Assembly: GCA_002350725.1 (NCBI GenBank)
Contig: DEFJ01000024.1
Span: forward strand, 92,041 to 155,985
Length of the DNA: 63,945 nt
From: Cyanobacteria bacterium UBA2855
GTDB lineage: Bacteria > Cyanobacteriota > Vampirovibrionia > Gastranaerophilales > Gastranaerophilaceae
Reading direction: 5' to 3'
In this document: positions 1 to 8,875 of the stretch, in pieces
Numbering within the stretch: position 1 is the stretch's first letter
Layout: every line of letters starts with the position of its first letter
The notes under the pieces: generated by a model
Told to the model about the DNA's origin: nothing
The model's input: the letters and a program-made list of their open reading frames with translations, nothing else
Databases searched by the model: none
Made by a program: the position numbers and the translations under genes

Positions 1-1884
1 GGTACAACAGGAAGTCCAAAAGGGGTTATGCATGAGTACGGTTCATTGGAAAATGCTTGGAAATCAGCACGATATAACGGCAAACCTTTATTTTCTAATG
101 ATGATACATTTCTAGTTATGAGCCCGATGAATTTTGTCTCACTTCCGATAATTATGGCTTTCTCTTGTGCGTTTGGCAATACTATTGCTATAATGCCTTA
201 TTTATACGCAGAAAATGAAGAAGAATTTAATAAATATATTAAAGAAAACAATATAAATTGCGGTTATTTAACACCTTCTTTTATATATAAACACAGTGAA
301 TGGGAAATTCCTTGGAAAAAATGTATAATCTCAAGCGAACCTGCTGACGGATTATATCTTCCGAATGTTAAGTGCTATAATGCCTATGCTTCAACAGAAT
401 CAGGATGTTTATTAGCAATGTATGAATATACTAATCCCCTAACTCCGCTTCCTGTCGGCAAATCACAATCTGACATTAAACTTTTTATACTGAATGAAGA
501 AGGAAAAGAAGTTCCGCAAGGTAATATTGGTGAAATATGCTATAAAAACCCTTATGTAAGAGGCTACATTAATCACCCTGAGCTGACAAATAAATTAATA
601 CAAGATAATATTTTTCATACAAGTGATGCAGGGGAAATAAATGATGAAGGAAATCTTATCGTTCATGGACGCTTAGATCAAATGTTTAAAGTCAGAGGAT
701 ATAGAATTGATACAAACGATATTGCTGATGCCGTTAAAAAAGTAAGTAATTTGAAAAATATTGTAGTAAAGGGGTTTGTTTATAAAGATATTTCTTCAAT
801 CATTGTATTTTACACCGATAATATCAAAATTAATGCTGCTAGTATGAGAGAAAAACTTTTTAATCTGCTGCCTGAATACATGATACCAACAAACTATGTA
901 CATCTTGAAGAATTTCCTTTTCTTGAAACCAATAAATTGGATAAGCAAAATCTTTTGCCTCCGGAAGGAAGTTGGGAAAACCTAACAAAAATATCTTCAC
1001 CAAATTTGCAGTTGATTGCAAAAGGAAGAACATCTGACATTTATAATTTTGGCGATAACAAGATTTTGAAGCTTTATCACAGGTCAATTCCTTTTAATGA
1101 GATAAATAAAGAATTAGATTTAATAAATACAGTTAGTTCTTTTGACATTCCAACCCCTTATGCTTATGAAATCGTCCGTTCATCAAATAATAATTACGGT
1201 ATTATAATGGATAAATTAAACGGCATAACGATAGAACAAGCCATAAAAAACAATCCAGATAAACAAAAATTTTTAATTGAAAAATTTACTCAAGCCATAA
1301 AAAAACTTCATCAAACACAGGTGCAAGATGAAAGAATACCTGATATTAAGCAGACTTCAATAATGTATGCAAAACAGCTCAATTCTTCATTTTGTTCCAA
1401 TGAAGATAAAACGAAAATTATAAAAATTTTTGAAAATATTCCTAATACTAAAAATTTCTTACACGGTGATTATCACACAGGCAATGTAATTATAACTGAC
1501 AACAAAATACAATTTATTGATTTGATGTTTTGTGCAAAAGGGCACCCTGTATTTGATATTTTATGTATGTATTCTCATTATGTATTCTTACCATCATTTG
1601 ATTCTGATGAAGCGTGTATTTTAAATCTGGGTTTAGATAAAACGGGTGCAGAAAAGTTGTATAATCTTTTTATCAAAATGTACTACAACAACAAAACAGA
1701 TAATGAAATCGCAAATATAAAAGAATACATAAAAGGAGTCCATGCTGCAAGGATATGCCTTGCTGATGTTGCACTTGCAAATGTATTTTCTAATGAAATA
1801 TTGCAAACGGCAAAGAAAAGAGCACTTGCATTTTATGAACAATTAAATAATTTTAAAGCGGATATAATAAGCAGCCTATGTTGA
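1..1884 (+). CDS. Adenylation (AMP-binding) domain fused to an APH-type kinase domain, 5' end outside window
   Basis: The window opens inside this gene, at the phosphate-binding A3 loop GTTGSPKG (visible residues 1-8). Other core motifs of the adenylate-forming superfamily follow: NAYASTESG (127-135), HTSDAGE (206-212), GRLDQMFKVRGYRID (223-237) and the NKLDKQNL region (311-318) that carries the catalytic lysine. From about residue 338 a second domain begins. GRTSDIYNF...KILKLY resembles a kinase nucleotide loop, then HGDYHTGN (488-495) and FIDL (505-508) are the catalytic and metal motifs of aminoglycoside/choline-kinase-like phosphotransferases. No carrier-protein domain lies between or after them. 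The stop overlaps the start of the MFS gene by 7 bases, so the two are probably co-translated. By inference it activates an amino or aryl acid and phosphorylates a small substrate; neither substrate can be read from the sequence. Confidence 0.85.
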   Translation, partial: GTTGSPKGVMHEYGSLENAWKSARYNGKPLFSNDDTFLVMSPMNFVSLPIIMAFSCAFGNTIAIMPYLYAENEEEFNKYIKENNINCGYLTPSFIYKHSEWEIPWKKCIISSEPADGLYLPNVKCYNAYASTESGCLLAMYEYTNPLTPLPVGKSQSDIKLFILNEEGKEVPQGNIGEICYKNPYVRGYINHPELTNKLIQDNIFHTSDAGEINDEGNLIVHGRLDQMFKVRGYRIDTNDIADAVKKVSNLKNIVVKGFVYKDISSIIVFYTDNIKINAASMREKLFNLLPEYMIPTNYVHLEEFPFLETNKLDKQNLLPPEGSWENLTKISSPNLQLIAKGRTSDIYNFGDNKILKLYHRSIPFNEINKELDLINTVSSFDIPTPYAYEIVRSSNNNYGIIMDKLNGITIEQAIKNNPDKQKFLIEKFTQAIKKLHQTQVQDERIPDIKQTSIMYAKQLNSSFCSNEDKTKIIKIFENIPNTKNFLHGDYHTGNVIITDNKIQFIDLMFCAKGHPVFDILCMYSHYVFLPSFDSDEACILNLGLDKTGAEKLYNLFIKMYYNNKTDNEIANIKEYIKGVHAARICLADVALANVFSNEILQTAKKRALAFYEQLNNFKADIISSLC

Positions 1885-3119
1885 ATAATTTAATGCAAAA
1901 GTATAAAGATAAATTTTATCGTAATTATTTATGGTACACAGCTCTTGAAACAGAATTATTGTTTTTCATTGTATGTGATGTAATGTTTTTAACAAAAGTG
2001 AAAAATATTTTACCTGACAAAATCTCATTGCTTGTATTTCTTTCACTTGTATTCTCTCTTATCATTCAATATCCGCTGCTGAAATGGATTAATAAAATGG
2101 GAAACCGTTTTGCAGTACGTATAGGAAGTATTATATTTATGCTTTCTGCAATATTTATAACATTTTCTCCAAATTTTTTAGGGGTTCTTTTTGGGGGATT
2201 TTTAAAATGCGTAGGACATACACTAAATTCTATCGGAACAGCTATTTTAAAGAATAAACTGTCGAAAGATAATTTAGAAGAGCAATATGTATCTTATCAG
2301 TCTGATGCCAACAGTTTTACATCATTTGTTACTATGTGTACATCTTTAATTTGTGGAGGATTGTTTTATTTTTATGCATACTTGCCAATGCTTGCCTGTA
2401 TTGCTTTCAGCATTTTTGGTGTATTTATTTCATTTATAATAACGAAAGAGGATTATAATTCAAAAAATACAGATACAACAAACAATATACAATATTTTAC
2501 AAAAGATTATGCGCGTAAAGCAAATTATTTCAGTATTTTAATTTTTATTTCGTTTGCAATAGTTACAAGCTTATCAGGGATAGGATTATCTTATGCGAGG
2601 ATAAATTTTCAGGAAATATTAACAAACTATAATGCTGAATTTATTGTATCATTGCTTGGCATAATCTCGGCGATTGTCTATTTAATAAGGATTTTTTCTA
2701 ATTTAATAATGAAAAAAATATATGAAAAAATAAGAAATCGTTCGGCTTTTATTTTTTCTAAATTGCTGATAATCGGATTGTTTTTGCAAATACTACCTTG
2801 GATACACAATATACACAACTGTAAAATTATATGCTGTATTTTATTATGTAGCGGATATCTTTTGCTTTCTTTTGTCAGAGATCCGTTTATTACACTTGTC
2901 CAGAATATATGTCTTGAAAACAGCAATAATAAAATTGAGCAGCAAAATGCTCTTGTACTACTCAATGCTTCAAAAAAAACAGGAGCGTTATTACTTTCTG
3001 CCATATGCACATTATTGCTAAACAGATGGAATGTTGTGAATGTAATTGTACTAATGACTATAATTGCAATGATAAATTACATAATTTTAAAATATGATCG
3101 AATTTGGGATAATAAATAG
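1878..3119 (+). CDS. MFS transporter, putative small-molecule exporter
   Basis: This 413-residue protein is strongly hydrophobic, with about 12 predicted membrane segments in two halves and a charged linker near residues 190-215, as in the major facilitator superfamily. A GNRFAVRIGS stretch after the second helix resembles the cytoplasmic loop-2 motif. The ATG overlaps the end of the adenylation-kinase gene by 7 bases, which indicates translational coupling. The likely role is export (or uptake) of the compound handled by that enzyme, but no substrate-specific residues are recognised. A bidirectional hairpin terminator lies about 130 bases downstream. Confidence 0.75.
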   Translation: MLNNLMQKYKDKFYRNYLWYTALETELLFFIVCDVMFLTKVKNILPDKISLLVFLSLVFSLIIQYPLLKWINKMGNRFAVRIGSIIFMLSAIFITFSPNFLGVLFGGFLKCVGHTLNSIGTAILKNKLSKDNLEEQYVSYQSDANSFTSFVTMCTSLICGGLFYFYAYLPMLACIAFSIFGVFISFIITKEDYNSKNTDTTNNIQYFTKDYARKANYFSILIFISFAIVTSLSGIGLSYARINFQEILTNYNAEFIVSLLGIISAIVYLIRIFSNLIMKKIYEKIRNRSAFIFSKLLIIGLFLQILPWIHNIHNCKIICCILLCSGYLLLSFVRDPFITLVQNICLENSNNKIEQQNALVLLNASKKTGALLLSAICTLLLNRWNVVNVIVLMTIIAMINYIILKYDRIWDNK

Positions 3120-3249
3120 TGACTAATCGAACTTCCGACTTGTATGTCAAACTCGCGATACTTTATGTCAAAATCCTTGATACAGTACAGCCCCCTTATG
3201 GGTATTTTTGAGGTGTTTTTTACAAAACATAAGATACCACAAACGCACT

Positions 3250-3277
3250 AAAAAAGAGCCTTTACGGCTCTTTTATT
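3250..3277. terminator. Bidirectional intrinsic terminator
   Basis: The stem AAGAGCC / GGCTCTT has a TTTAC loop, an A-run on one side and a T-rich tract on the other. It can end the MFS transcript on the plus strand and the tRNA-Ala transcript on the minus strand. Confidence 0.75.
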
Positions 3278-3283
3278 AAAATT

Positions 3284-3356
3284 TGGAGAATAGGAGACTC
3301 GAACTCCTAACCCCCTGCGTGCAAAGCAGGTGCTCTACCAATTGAGCTAATCCCCC
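3284..3356 (-). tRNA. tRNA-Ala (anticodon TGC)
   Basis: The minus strand folds as a 73-base cloverleaf: acceptor GGGGGAT pairs with ATTCTCC (two G-U pairs), D arm GCTC/GAGC, anticodon stem CCTGC/GCAGG with loop TTTGCAC, and T arm AGGAG/CTCCT with loop TTCGAGT. The discriminator base is A and CCA is not encoded. Anticodon TGC reads GCN alanine codons. A sigma70-type promoter lies about 50 bases upstream and a hairpin terminator follows. Confidence 0.95.
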
Positions 3357-3404
3357 ATAGGGTTTTATTCTTTTTTCACATACCACCTTTCGGGGTACTT
3401 CTTT

Positions 3405-3432
3405 ATTCTACATGCTGATTTTTTTTTGTAAA
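3405..3432 (-). promoter_or_regulatory. Promoter for tRNA-Ala
   Basis: On the minus strand TTTACA and TAGAAT are separated by 16 bases. Transcription would begin about 40 bases before the tRNA 5' end. Confidence 0.65.
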
Positions 3433-3523
3433 GTACTTTTTATTTTTTATTTTTTACTTTTATAGTTTGTCCATATTTTCCACTATTATTAAGAAATATG
3501 ATTTACAGTATGTAAATATTACT

Positions 3524-3552
3524 TTGAAATTTTAAATTTTTCCCGATATAAT
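3524..3552 (+). promoter_or_regulatory. Promoter for the DHA2 exporter
   Basis: TTGAAA and TATAAT are separated by exactly 17 bases, giving a leader of about 30 bases before the ATG at 3589. It is one of the best sigma70-like matches in the window. Confidence 0.75.
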
Positions 3553-3588
3553 CTTTCAGTTTGAATTTTTTATAAGGGATATTTTTAG

Positions 3589-5145
3589 ATGGAGATTACT
3601 GATACACAAGAAGTTTGGCGCCCCTCAATTAACCCATGGTTATCTGTTGTACCTATTATGCTTGCTATATTTATGTTTGCTTTAGATGAAACTATTTCAA
3701 ACGTTGCTTTAACATATATCGCAGGCTCTATGTCCGTTAGTTTGAACGAATCAACTTGGGTTTTGACAAGTTACTTAATTGCAAGCGGAATTGCAATCCC
3801 ACTCGTCGGATTTATGTCTAAGCTTTTTGGCAGAAAAAATTATTTTACTTTATGCTTAATTGTATTTACTTTTTCTTCTTTTATGTGCGCTGTTTCACAT
3901 TCTATGGTTGAAATCGTATTGGCAAGATTTATACAGGGACTTGGCGGAGGGGGATTATTGCCGCTTGGACAAGCAATTATGATGGAAAACTTTGAACCAA
4001 AAGATCGCCCTAAATCCATGGCTCTTTTTGGAATAGCAATAGTTTTTGCTCCATTGTTAGGACCGATATTGGGCGGATGGATTACGGAAAATTGGTCTTG
4101 GCCTTGGATTTATCTGATAAATATTTCGCTTGGATTTTTATGCGTATACCTTTGCCACAGATTACTGGAAGATCCTCCGTATGCAAAAAAACAAAAAAAA
4201 GTTAATATTGATGTGTGGGGTTTGGTTTTTCTTGTAATTTGGCTTGTTACACTACAGATTGTACTAGATAAAGGTAATGATGAAGATTGGTTTGGCTCGG
4301 CATGGATTTGCAAGCTTACGGTAATATCCGTAATAAGTGCGATTGGATTTTTTATTGTTCAATTTAAAAATAAAGATGCACTTATTGATTTAAGTATATT
4401 AAAAGACAAAACATATTTTTTCGGAACTTTTATACAAGTAATTTTGATGGGGGTATTTTTAGCATCAGCAGCACTTTTACCGTCAATGTTACAACGTTTA
4501 CTTGGATATACTGCATATTTAAGCGGGTTATCCATGGGAGCAAGAGGTATCGGAAGTATTTTAGGTTTAATTACATACCTTGTCTTATCAAGGTTTATCG
4601 GAGATAGACGTGTAGCAATGATTGGATTGGGTGCTCTTGGTTTGGGCAGTTTATTTTTCGGAATGATAAGTTTACAAATTAATCTCGGAACAATCGCTTT
4701 ACCAAATATTTTGTACGGTATGGGAATATTCTTGGCGTTAACTCCTTTAATACCGCTTTCATTATCTACAACTCCAAACGAAGGAATGACCAACGCTTCA
4801 GGGCTGCAAAATCTTGTAAAAAATATTGGCGGTGCGATTGGAACATCTATTTCAACAACTATGGTTTCACGTTTTGCTCAAGTACATCAACACTTAATGA
4901 CAAATCACCTTAATTACACAAATGAATTTTTTAACGCAAAAATTAATATGATGGCTCAAACATTTTCGCAATTCACAGATTATGCAACAGCACAAGCTAT
5001 GGCTCATGGACAGATTTATCGAGAATTAATTCAGCAATCAACCTTGTGGGCATATATTGATACTTTTCGTTGGTTTGCATTTGCAACTTTTATGCTTATT
5101 CCTTTGCTTGCTTTTATTAAAAAACCGAAAAATGTTTATAAATAG
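3589..5145 (+). CDS. MFS drug:H+ antiporter, DHA2/EmrB family
   Basis: At 518 residues with about 14 membrane segments, this matches the DHA2 (EmrB/QacA) multidrug exporters. Family features include DETISNVAL in helix 1 (the acidic motif D1), loop 2-3 FGRKNYF, helix 4 ARFIQGLGGGGLLPLGQAI, and a helix-5 G-rich motif APLLGPILGGWI (antiporter motif C). It probably exports toxic compounds by proton exchange across the inner membrane. EmrB usually works with an EmrA membrane-fusion partner, but none is adjacent here. It has its own consensus promoter. Its 3' end overlaps the converging small membrane-protein gene by 29 bases. Confidence 0.9.
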   Translation: MEITDTQEVWRPSINPWLSVVPIMLAIFMFALDETISNVALTYIAGSMSVSLNESTWVLTSYLIASGIAIPLVGFMSKLFGRKNYFTLCLIVFTFSSFMCAVSHSMVEIVLARFIQGLGGGGLLPLGQAIMMENFEPKDRPKSMALFGIAIVFAPLLGPILGGWITENWSWPWIYLINISLGFLCVYLCHRLLEDPPYAKKQKKVNIDVWGLVFLVIWLVTLQIVLDKGNDEDWFGSAWICKLTVISVISAIGFFIVQFKNKDALIDLSILKDKTYFFGTFIQVILMGVFLASAALLPSMLQRLLGYTAYLSGLSMGARGIGSILGLITYLVLSRFIGDRRVAMIGLGALGLGSLFFGMISLQINLGTIALPNILYGMGIFLALTPLIPLSLSTTPNEGMTNASGLQNLVKNIGGAIGTSISTTMVSRFAQVHQHLMTNHLNYTNEFFNAKINMMAQTFSQFTDYATAQAMAHGQIYRELIQQSTLWAYIDTFRWFAFATFMLIPLLAFIKKPKNVYK

Positions 5146-5524
5146 GTAAAAAATTAAGCGCCATAAATATTACACAAAGTATTAATGCATGAAATATCAA
5201 ATACTCTACCCAATCGAATATTTGCATTTCGGTATAATCAACTTCAGGATTTTTTCTTTTTATAAAAAATACTAAATTTAACACGTATGCAAAAGGTATA
5301 ATATATTTTAGGACAAAACCCAAACAAACAAGTAATAAACTTATATATGCAGAACCCATAGTTAACAAAATACTTTTTGCAATTATATGATTATAAATAA
5401 ATTGAAGAAATTTTGTATTATTGATTAATATAAAACACACAAGCGGAATAACTGATAATAATCCGATTATTCTATGTATTTTATAGTGCAGCAAATTCTT
5501 AAATTTCACAGGTTTATTCCTCAT
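5117..5524 (-). CDS. Small membrane protein of unknown function
   Basis: This 135-residue protein has four likely membrane helices, a basic N-terminus (MRNKPVKFKN) and histidines near helix ends. No family is recognised. The start ATG overlaps the last codons of lepA by 11 bases (AATGAGG across the lepA stop), so it is probably translationally coupled to lepA. Its end overlaps the converging exporter gene. The good hydrophobic pattern and the coupling argue that it is real. Confidence 0.6.
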   Translation of the reverse strand: MRNKPVKFKNLLHYKIHRIIGLLSVIPLVCFILINNTKFLQFIYNHIIAKSILLTMGSAYISLLLVCLGFVLKYIIPFAYVLNLVFFIKRKNPEVDYTEMQIFDWVEYLIFHALILCVIFMALNFLPIYKHFSVF

Positions 5525-7316
5525 TAAGGCTTAATACTGCCATAAATGCTTCCTGCGGTACTTCTACACGACCAACAGATTTCATACGTTTTTTACCTTT
5601 TTTCTGTTTTTCTAATAACTTACGTTTACGTGTAATATCGCCGCCGTAACATTTATCGAGAACGTTTTTGCGCATCGCTTTAATATTTGTTCTTGCAATA
5701 ATTCTTCCGCCAATAGCTGCTTGTATAGGAACTTCAAACAATTGACGCGGAATAATATCTTTTAATTTTGTTGTAAGTTTTTGTCCTATATAAAAAGCAC
5801 TGTCTTCATGGCATATAACAGATAACGCATCCACAACTTCCCCCGCTAACATAACATCAAGTTTTACAAGTTTTGAACGTTTGTAATCACAAAATTCATA
5901 ATCCATACTTGCATAACCTTTTGTGCGGGATTTTAATTGGTCATAAAAATCCGTAATAACTTCCGATAACGGTATTTCGTATTCTAAATCTGCCCTTACT
6001 TTATCAATATATGACATGTTTTTAAAAATACCACGTTTCGTTTGAGCTAAATCCATTAACGTACCAACATAGTCATTCGGAGTAATAATGGAAACTTTTA
6101 CGTATGGTTCTTCGATATAATCTCTATATTGAGCTCCCGGAAGATTTGCAGGGTTGTCAATTTCAACCATTTCGCCGTTTGTTTTATAAACCTTATAAAC
6201 TACGGAAGGCGCCGTGGTAACAATCGAAAGTCCATATTCTCTTTCTAATCTTTCCTGAGCGATTTCCATATGCAGCATTCCTAAAAATCCGCATCTAAAA
6301 CCAAATCCTAACGCAGAAGAAGTTTCCGGTTCAAAAGTAATACTACTGTCATTGAGTTTTAATTTTTCTAACGCTTCTTTTAAATCCTGATAATCATCGT
6401 TATCTACGGGATAAAGTCCTGAAAATACCATCGGTAAAGCTTCTTTATACCCTGGTAACGGTTCCGGTGCAGGGTTTTCTGCATTTGTAATAGTATCTCC
6501 GACAAATCTTGTAAGCTCTTTTATTGAACCTGCAAAAAATCCTACATCTCCGCATTTTAATTCATTTACGGATACCCTCATCGGTGTTTGATATCCCAAT
6601 TCAACAACCTCGACTTCTTTACCGGTTGCCATAAATTTAACTTTATCTCCAACTTTTATTGACCCGTCAACAACCTTAAAAAAGCAAAGGGTTCCTAAAT
6701 ATTGGTCATATACGCTGTCAAAAACCAGCGCTCTCAAAGGTTTTTCTGTGGTATCTTCGGGTGGAGGGATTAAATCTACAATGGATTCTAATACTTCTTC
6801 AATGCCAATACCTGCTTTTGCACTGACAGGGATTGCCAAAGAAGCATCTATTCCTAGAACTTCTTCTATTTCTTCTCTAACTCTTTCAACATCAGCTGAT
6901 GGTAAATCTATTTTGTTAATTACGGGAATAATTTCCAAATTTTGTTCTGCGGCAAGATAAACGTTCGCAAGAGTTTGCGCCTCAACACCTTGAGTCGAGT
7001 CAACAATCAATAACGCTCCCTCACAAGCTGCAAGAGAACGAGAAACCTCATAAGAAAAATCTACATGTCCCGGAGTATCAATTAAATTCAATTCGTATTT
7101 TTTGCCGTTTTTTGCGGTATATTCCATTCTTGCAGTGTTTAATTTAATCGTAATACCGCGTTCACGCTCAATATCCATGGAATCCATTATCTGATTTTGC
7201 ATATCACGTTGAGCAACAGTACCTGTTTTTTCTAACAGTCTGTCGGCTAGGGTAGATTTTCCATGGTCAATATGGGCAATTATACAAAAATTTCTTACGT
7301 TTTCTCTGTACTTCAT
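5514..7316 (-). CDS. lepA: Elongation factor 4 (LepA), back-translocating ribosomal GTPase
   Basis: This 600-residue protein has the normal LepA length. It shows the translational GTPase motifs HIDHGKST (15-22), DTPGH (80-84) and NKID (134-137), the EF-G-like domains, and the LepA-specific C-terminal domain ending in KRMKSVGRVEVPQEAF. LepA binds stalled or mistranslocated ribosomes and influences initiation and elongation under stress. The start has no Shine-Dalgarno sequence; a TAGAAT hexamer ends 6 bases before the ATG, consistent with a leaderless mRNA. A small membrane-protein gene overlaps its 3' end. Confidence 0.97.
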   Translation of the reverse strand: MKYRENVRNFCIIAHIDHGKSTLADRLLEKTGTVAQRDMQNQIMDSMDIERERGITIKLNTARMEYTAKNGKKYELNLIDTPGHVDFSYEVSRSLAACEGALLIVDSTQGVEAQTLANVYLAAEQNLEIIPVINKIDLPSADVERVREEIEEVLGIDASLAIPVSAKAGIGIEEVLESIVDLIPPPEDTTEKPLRALVFDSVYDQYLGTLCFFKVVDGSIKVGDKVKFMATGKEVEVVELGYQTPMRVSVNELKCGDVGFFAGSIKELTRFVGDTITNAENPAPEPLPGYKEALPMVFSGLYPVDNDDYQDLKEALEKLKLNDSSITFEPETSSALGFGFRCGFLGMLHMEIAQERLEREYGLSIVTTAPSVVYKVYKTNGEMVEIDNPANLPGAQYRDYIEEPYVKVSIITPNDYVGTLMDLAQTKRGIFKNMSYIDKVRADLEYEIPLSEVITDFYDQLKSRTKGYASMDYEFCDYKRSKLVKLDVMLAGEVVDALSVICHEDSAFYIGQKLTTKLKDIIPRQLFEVPIQAAIGGRIIARTNIKAMRKNVLDKCYGGDITRKRKLLEKQKKGKKRMKSVGRVEVPQEAFMAVLSLNEE

Positions 7317-7322
7317 AAACTC

Positions 7323-7328
7323 ATTCTA
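7323..7328 (-). promoter_or_regulatory. -10 hexamer abutting lepA start (leaderless candidate)
   Basis: TAGAAT on the minus strand ends 6 bases before the lepA ATG. No ribosome-binding site is present and the -35 is weak. Confidence 0.5.
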
Positions 7329-7353
7329 TCATGAACAACAGAATTTTGAAAAA

Positions 7354-7557
7354 CTAATCGCTTTCTGCAATAACTGTAGTAATAAGTTCACCGTAATTAT
7401 TTACGTGACCGTCAGTTTCTTCAACAATATATCTCAAATCAGGTCTGTTTTCGATTTTTTTACGAGCAACAGTCATTGCCTCTTCTAAATCGGTATATTC
7501 CCCGACTAAAGTTTTTGAAAATTCCGAGTAATCTTTCTCTGTATAAACATGATACAT
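7354..7557 (-). CDS. Small conserved-looking protein of unknown function
   Basis: This 67-residue protein starts at MYHVYTEKDYSEF. The start at 7557 is chosen because an AAGGGGG ribosome-binding site lies about 10 bases upstream; the in-frame extension further upstream has no such site. The product is acidic, with a predicted alpha/beta pattern, a central helix (LEEAMTVARKKI) and the C-terminal segment NNYGELITTVIAESD. There are no membrane or signal segments and no family is recognised. It lies between lepA and the divergent hydF. Confidence 0.6.
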   Translation of the reverse strand: MYHVYTEKDYSEFSKTLVGEYTDLEEAMTVARKKIENRPDLRYIVEETDGHVNNYGELITTVIAESD

Positions 7558-7668
7558 AATTAAATCCCCCTTTGATTTCATTCTACTACAAATAAAAATT
7601 TTGGTAATAAATTTATATTGCAAATTAGGAATATATTGAATATAATTTTTTTGAACACAGAGGTAGAA

Positions 7669-8862
7669 ATGCAAACATTAAAATCCGACAGACTACATAT
7701 CTCATTTTTCGGCAAAACCAATGTCGGAAAATCTTCTGTAATAAATAAAATAACAGGGCAAGATATTTCAATAGTTTCTGATATAGCAGGAACAACAACA
7801 GATGTCGTTGAAAAATCCATGGAATTATTACCGATTGGCGCTGTCAGAATACTTGATACGGCAGGCTTAAATGATACCTCTTCTTTAGGTGAAAACCGTA
7901 TTGAAAAAACACTGAAAGTCATTAATCGTACTGATATTGGCATTATTGTTTGTGACTACAACGGAATTGATGATTGCGAAAGAGATTTGATTAAAAAATT
8001 TGATGAGTTAAATATTCCATATATTTTTCTTGTGAATAAAAGTGATGAAAAACAACCTTCCGATGATGTTATAAGTGATTTGTACACGCTTACACCTCAC
8101 GTGATTTTTACTTCCGCTAAAACTGATAATGAACTTATTTATAAATTCAAATCGGAACTTGTAACAATTCTGCCGGAAGAATATATTAATACCCCAACAA
8201 TTTTAGGAGATTTAATTTCCGCAAAAAGTACGGTTATTTTAGTCGTTCCTATTGACAAAGAAGCTCCTAAGGGCAGATTAATTCTTCCGCAAGTACAGAC
8301 TATAAGAGATTTATTGGATAATAACTGTTTGACATATGTTGTTAAAGAAACTGAATTAAAACAAGCAATAGAAAATCTGAAAGAACCGCCTGCATTAGTA
8401 ATTACAGATTCTCAAGCTTTCAAACAGGTTAGTGAAATTGTACCTGAGAATATTCCGCTCACATCTTTTTCAATATTGTTTGCAAGACTAAAAGGGGATT
8501 TAAAAGCTTTTCAACAAGGTGCAAATGCTATTGAAAGTTTAAATGACGGTGATAAAGTATTAATCCTTGAAAGCTGCACACACCATGCAATTGAAGATGA
8601 TATCGGTAAAGTTAAAATTCCAAACCTGCTAAAGAAAAAAACAGGAAAAAATTTAATAATCGAACACTACTCCGGACACGATTTTCCAAATATTGATGAG
8701 TATAAGTTGATAATTCATTGCGGTGCATGTATGACAAACAGACGAGAGATTTTATCAAGAATTGTACTAGCTTCCAAAGCAGGAATACCAATAACAAATT
8801 ACGGTATAACTATTTCATATTGTTTAGGAATTTTACCAAGAGCTATGAAGATTTTTTCATGA
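7669..8862 (+). CDS. hydF: [FeFe]-hydrogenase maturation GTPase HydF
   Basis: HydF is the scaffold on which the 2Fe subcluster of the [FeFe]-hydrogenase H-cluster is assembled before delivery to HydA. This 397-residue protein has the Era-like GTPase motifs GKTNVGKS (15-22) and DTAG (63-66). It also has the HydF-specific C-terminal cluster ligands CTH (C303, H305) and HCGAC (350-354). The start at 7669 is chosen because GAGG lies 7 bases upstream and the G1 motif then falls at the usual distance. An upstream ATG at 7618 is in frame but unlikely. No hydE, hydG or hydA is nearby. Its presence implies a functional [FeFe]-hydrogenase encoded elsewhere. Confidence 0.93.
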   Translation: MQTLKSDRLHISFFGKTNVGKSSVINKITGQDISIVSDIAGTTTDVVEKSMELLPIGAVRILDTAGLNDTSSLGENRIEKTLKVINRTDIGIIVCDYNGIDDCERDLIKKFDELNIPYIFLVNKSDEKQPSDDVISDLYTLTPHVIFTSAKTDNELIYKFKSELVTILPEEYINTPTILGDLISAKSTVILVVPIDKEAPKGRLILPQVQTIRDLLDNNCLTYVVKETELKQAIENLKEPPALVITDSQAFKQVSEIVPENIPLTSFSILFARLKGDLKAFQQGANAIESLNDGDKVLILESCTHHAIEDDIGKVKIPNLLKKKTGKNLIIEHYSGHDFPNIDEYKLIIHCGACMTNRREILSRIVLASKAGIPITNYGITISYCLGILPRAMKIFS

Positions 8863-8868
8863 TATAAT
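8863..8868 (+). promoter_or_regulatory. -10 hexamer abutting engB start (leaderless candidate)
   Basis: A perfect TATAAT begins immediately after the hydF stop and ends 7 bases before the engB ATG. There is no room for a Shine-Dalgarno leader. Confidence 0.55.
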
Positions 8869-8875
8869 ATGCGCT

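Noticed and set aside
4359..4793. 144-codon open frame antisense to the EmrB-type exporter
   Set aside because: It lies wholly within a clear MFS gene on the other strand, has no ribosome-binding site and has a Pro/Lys/Ile-rich composition typical of an antisense shadow.
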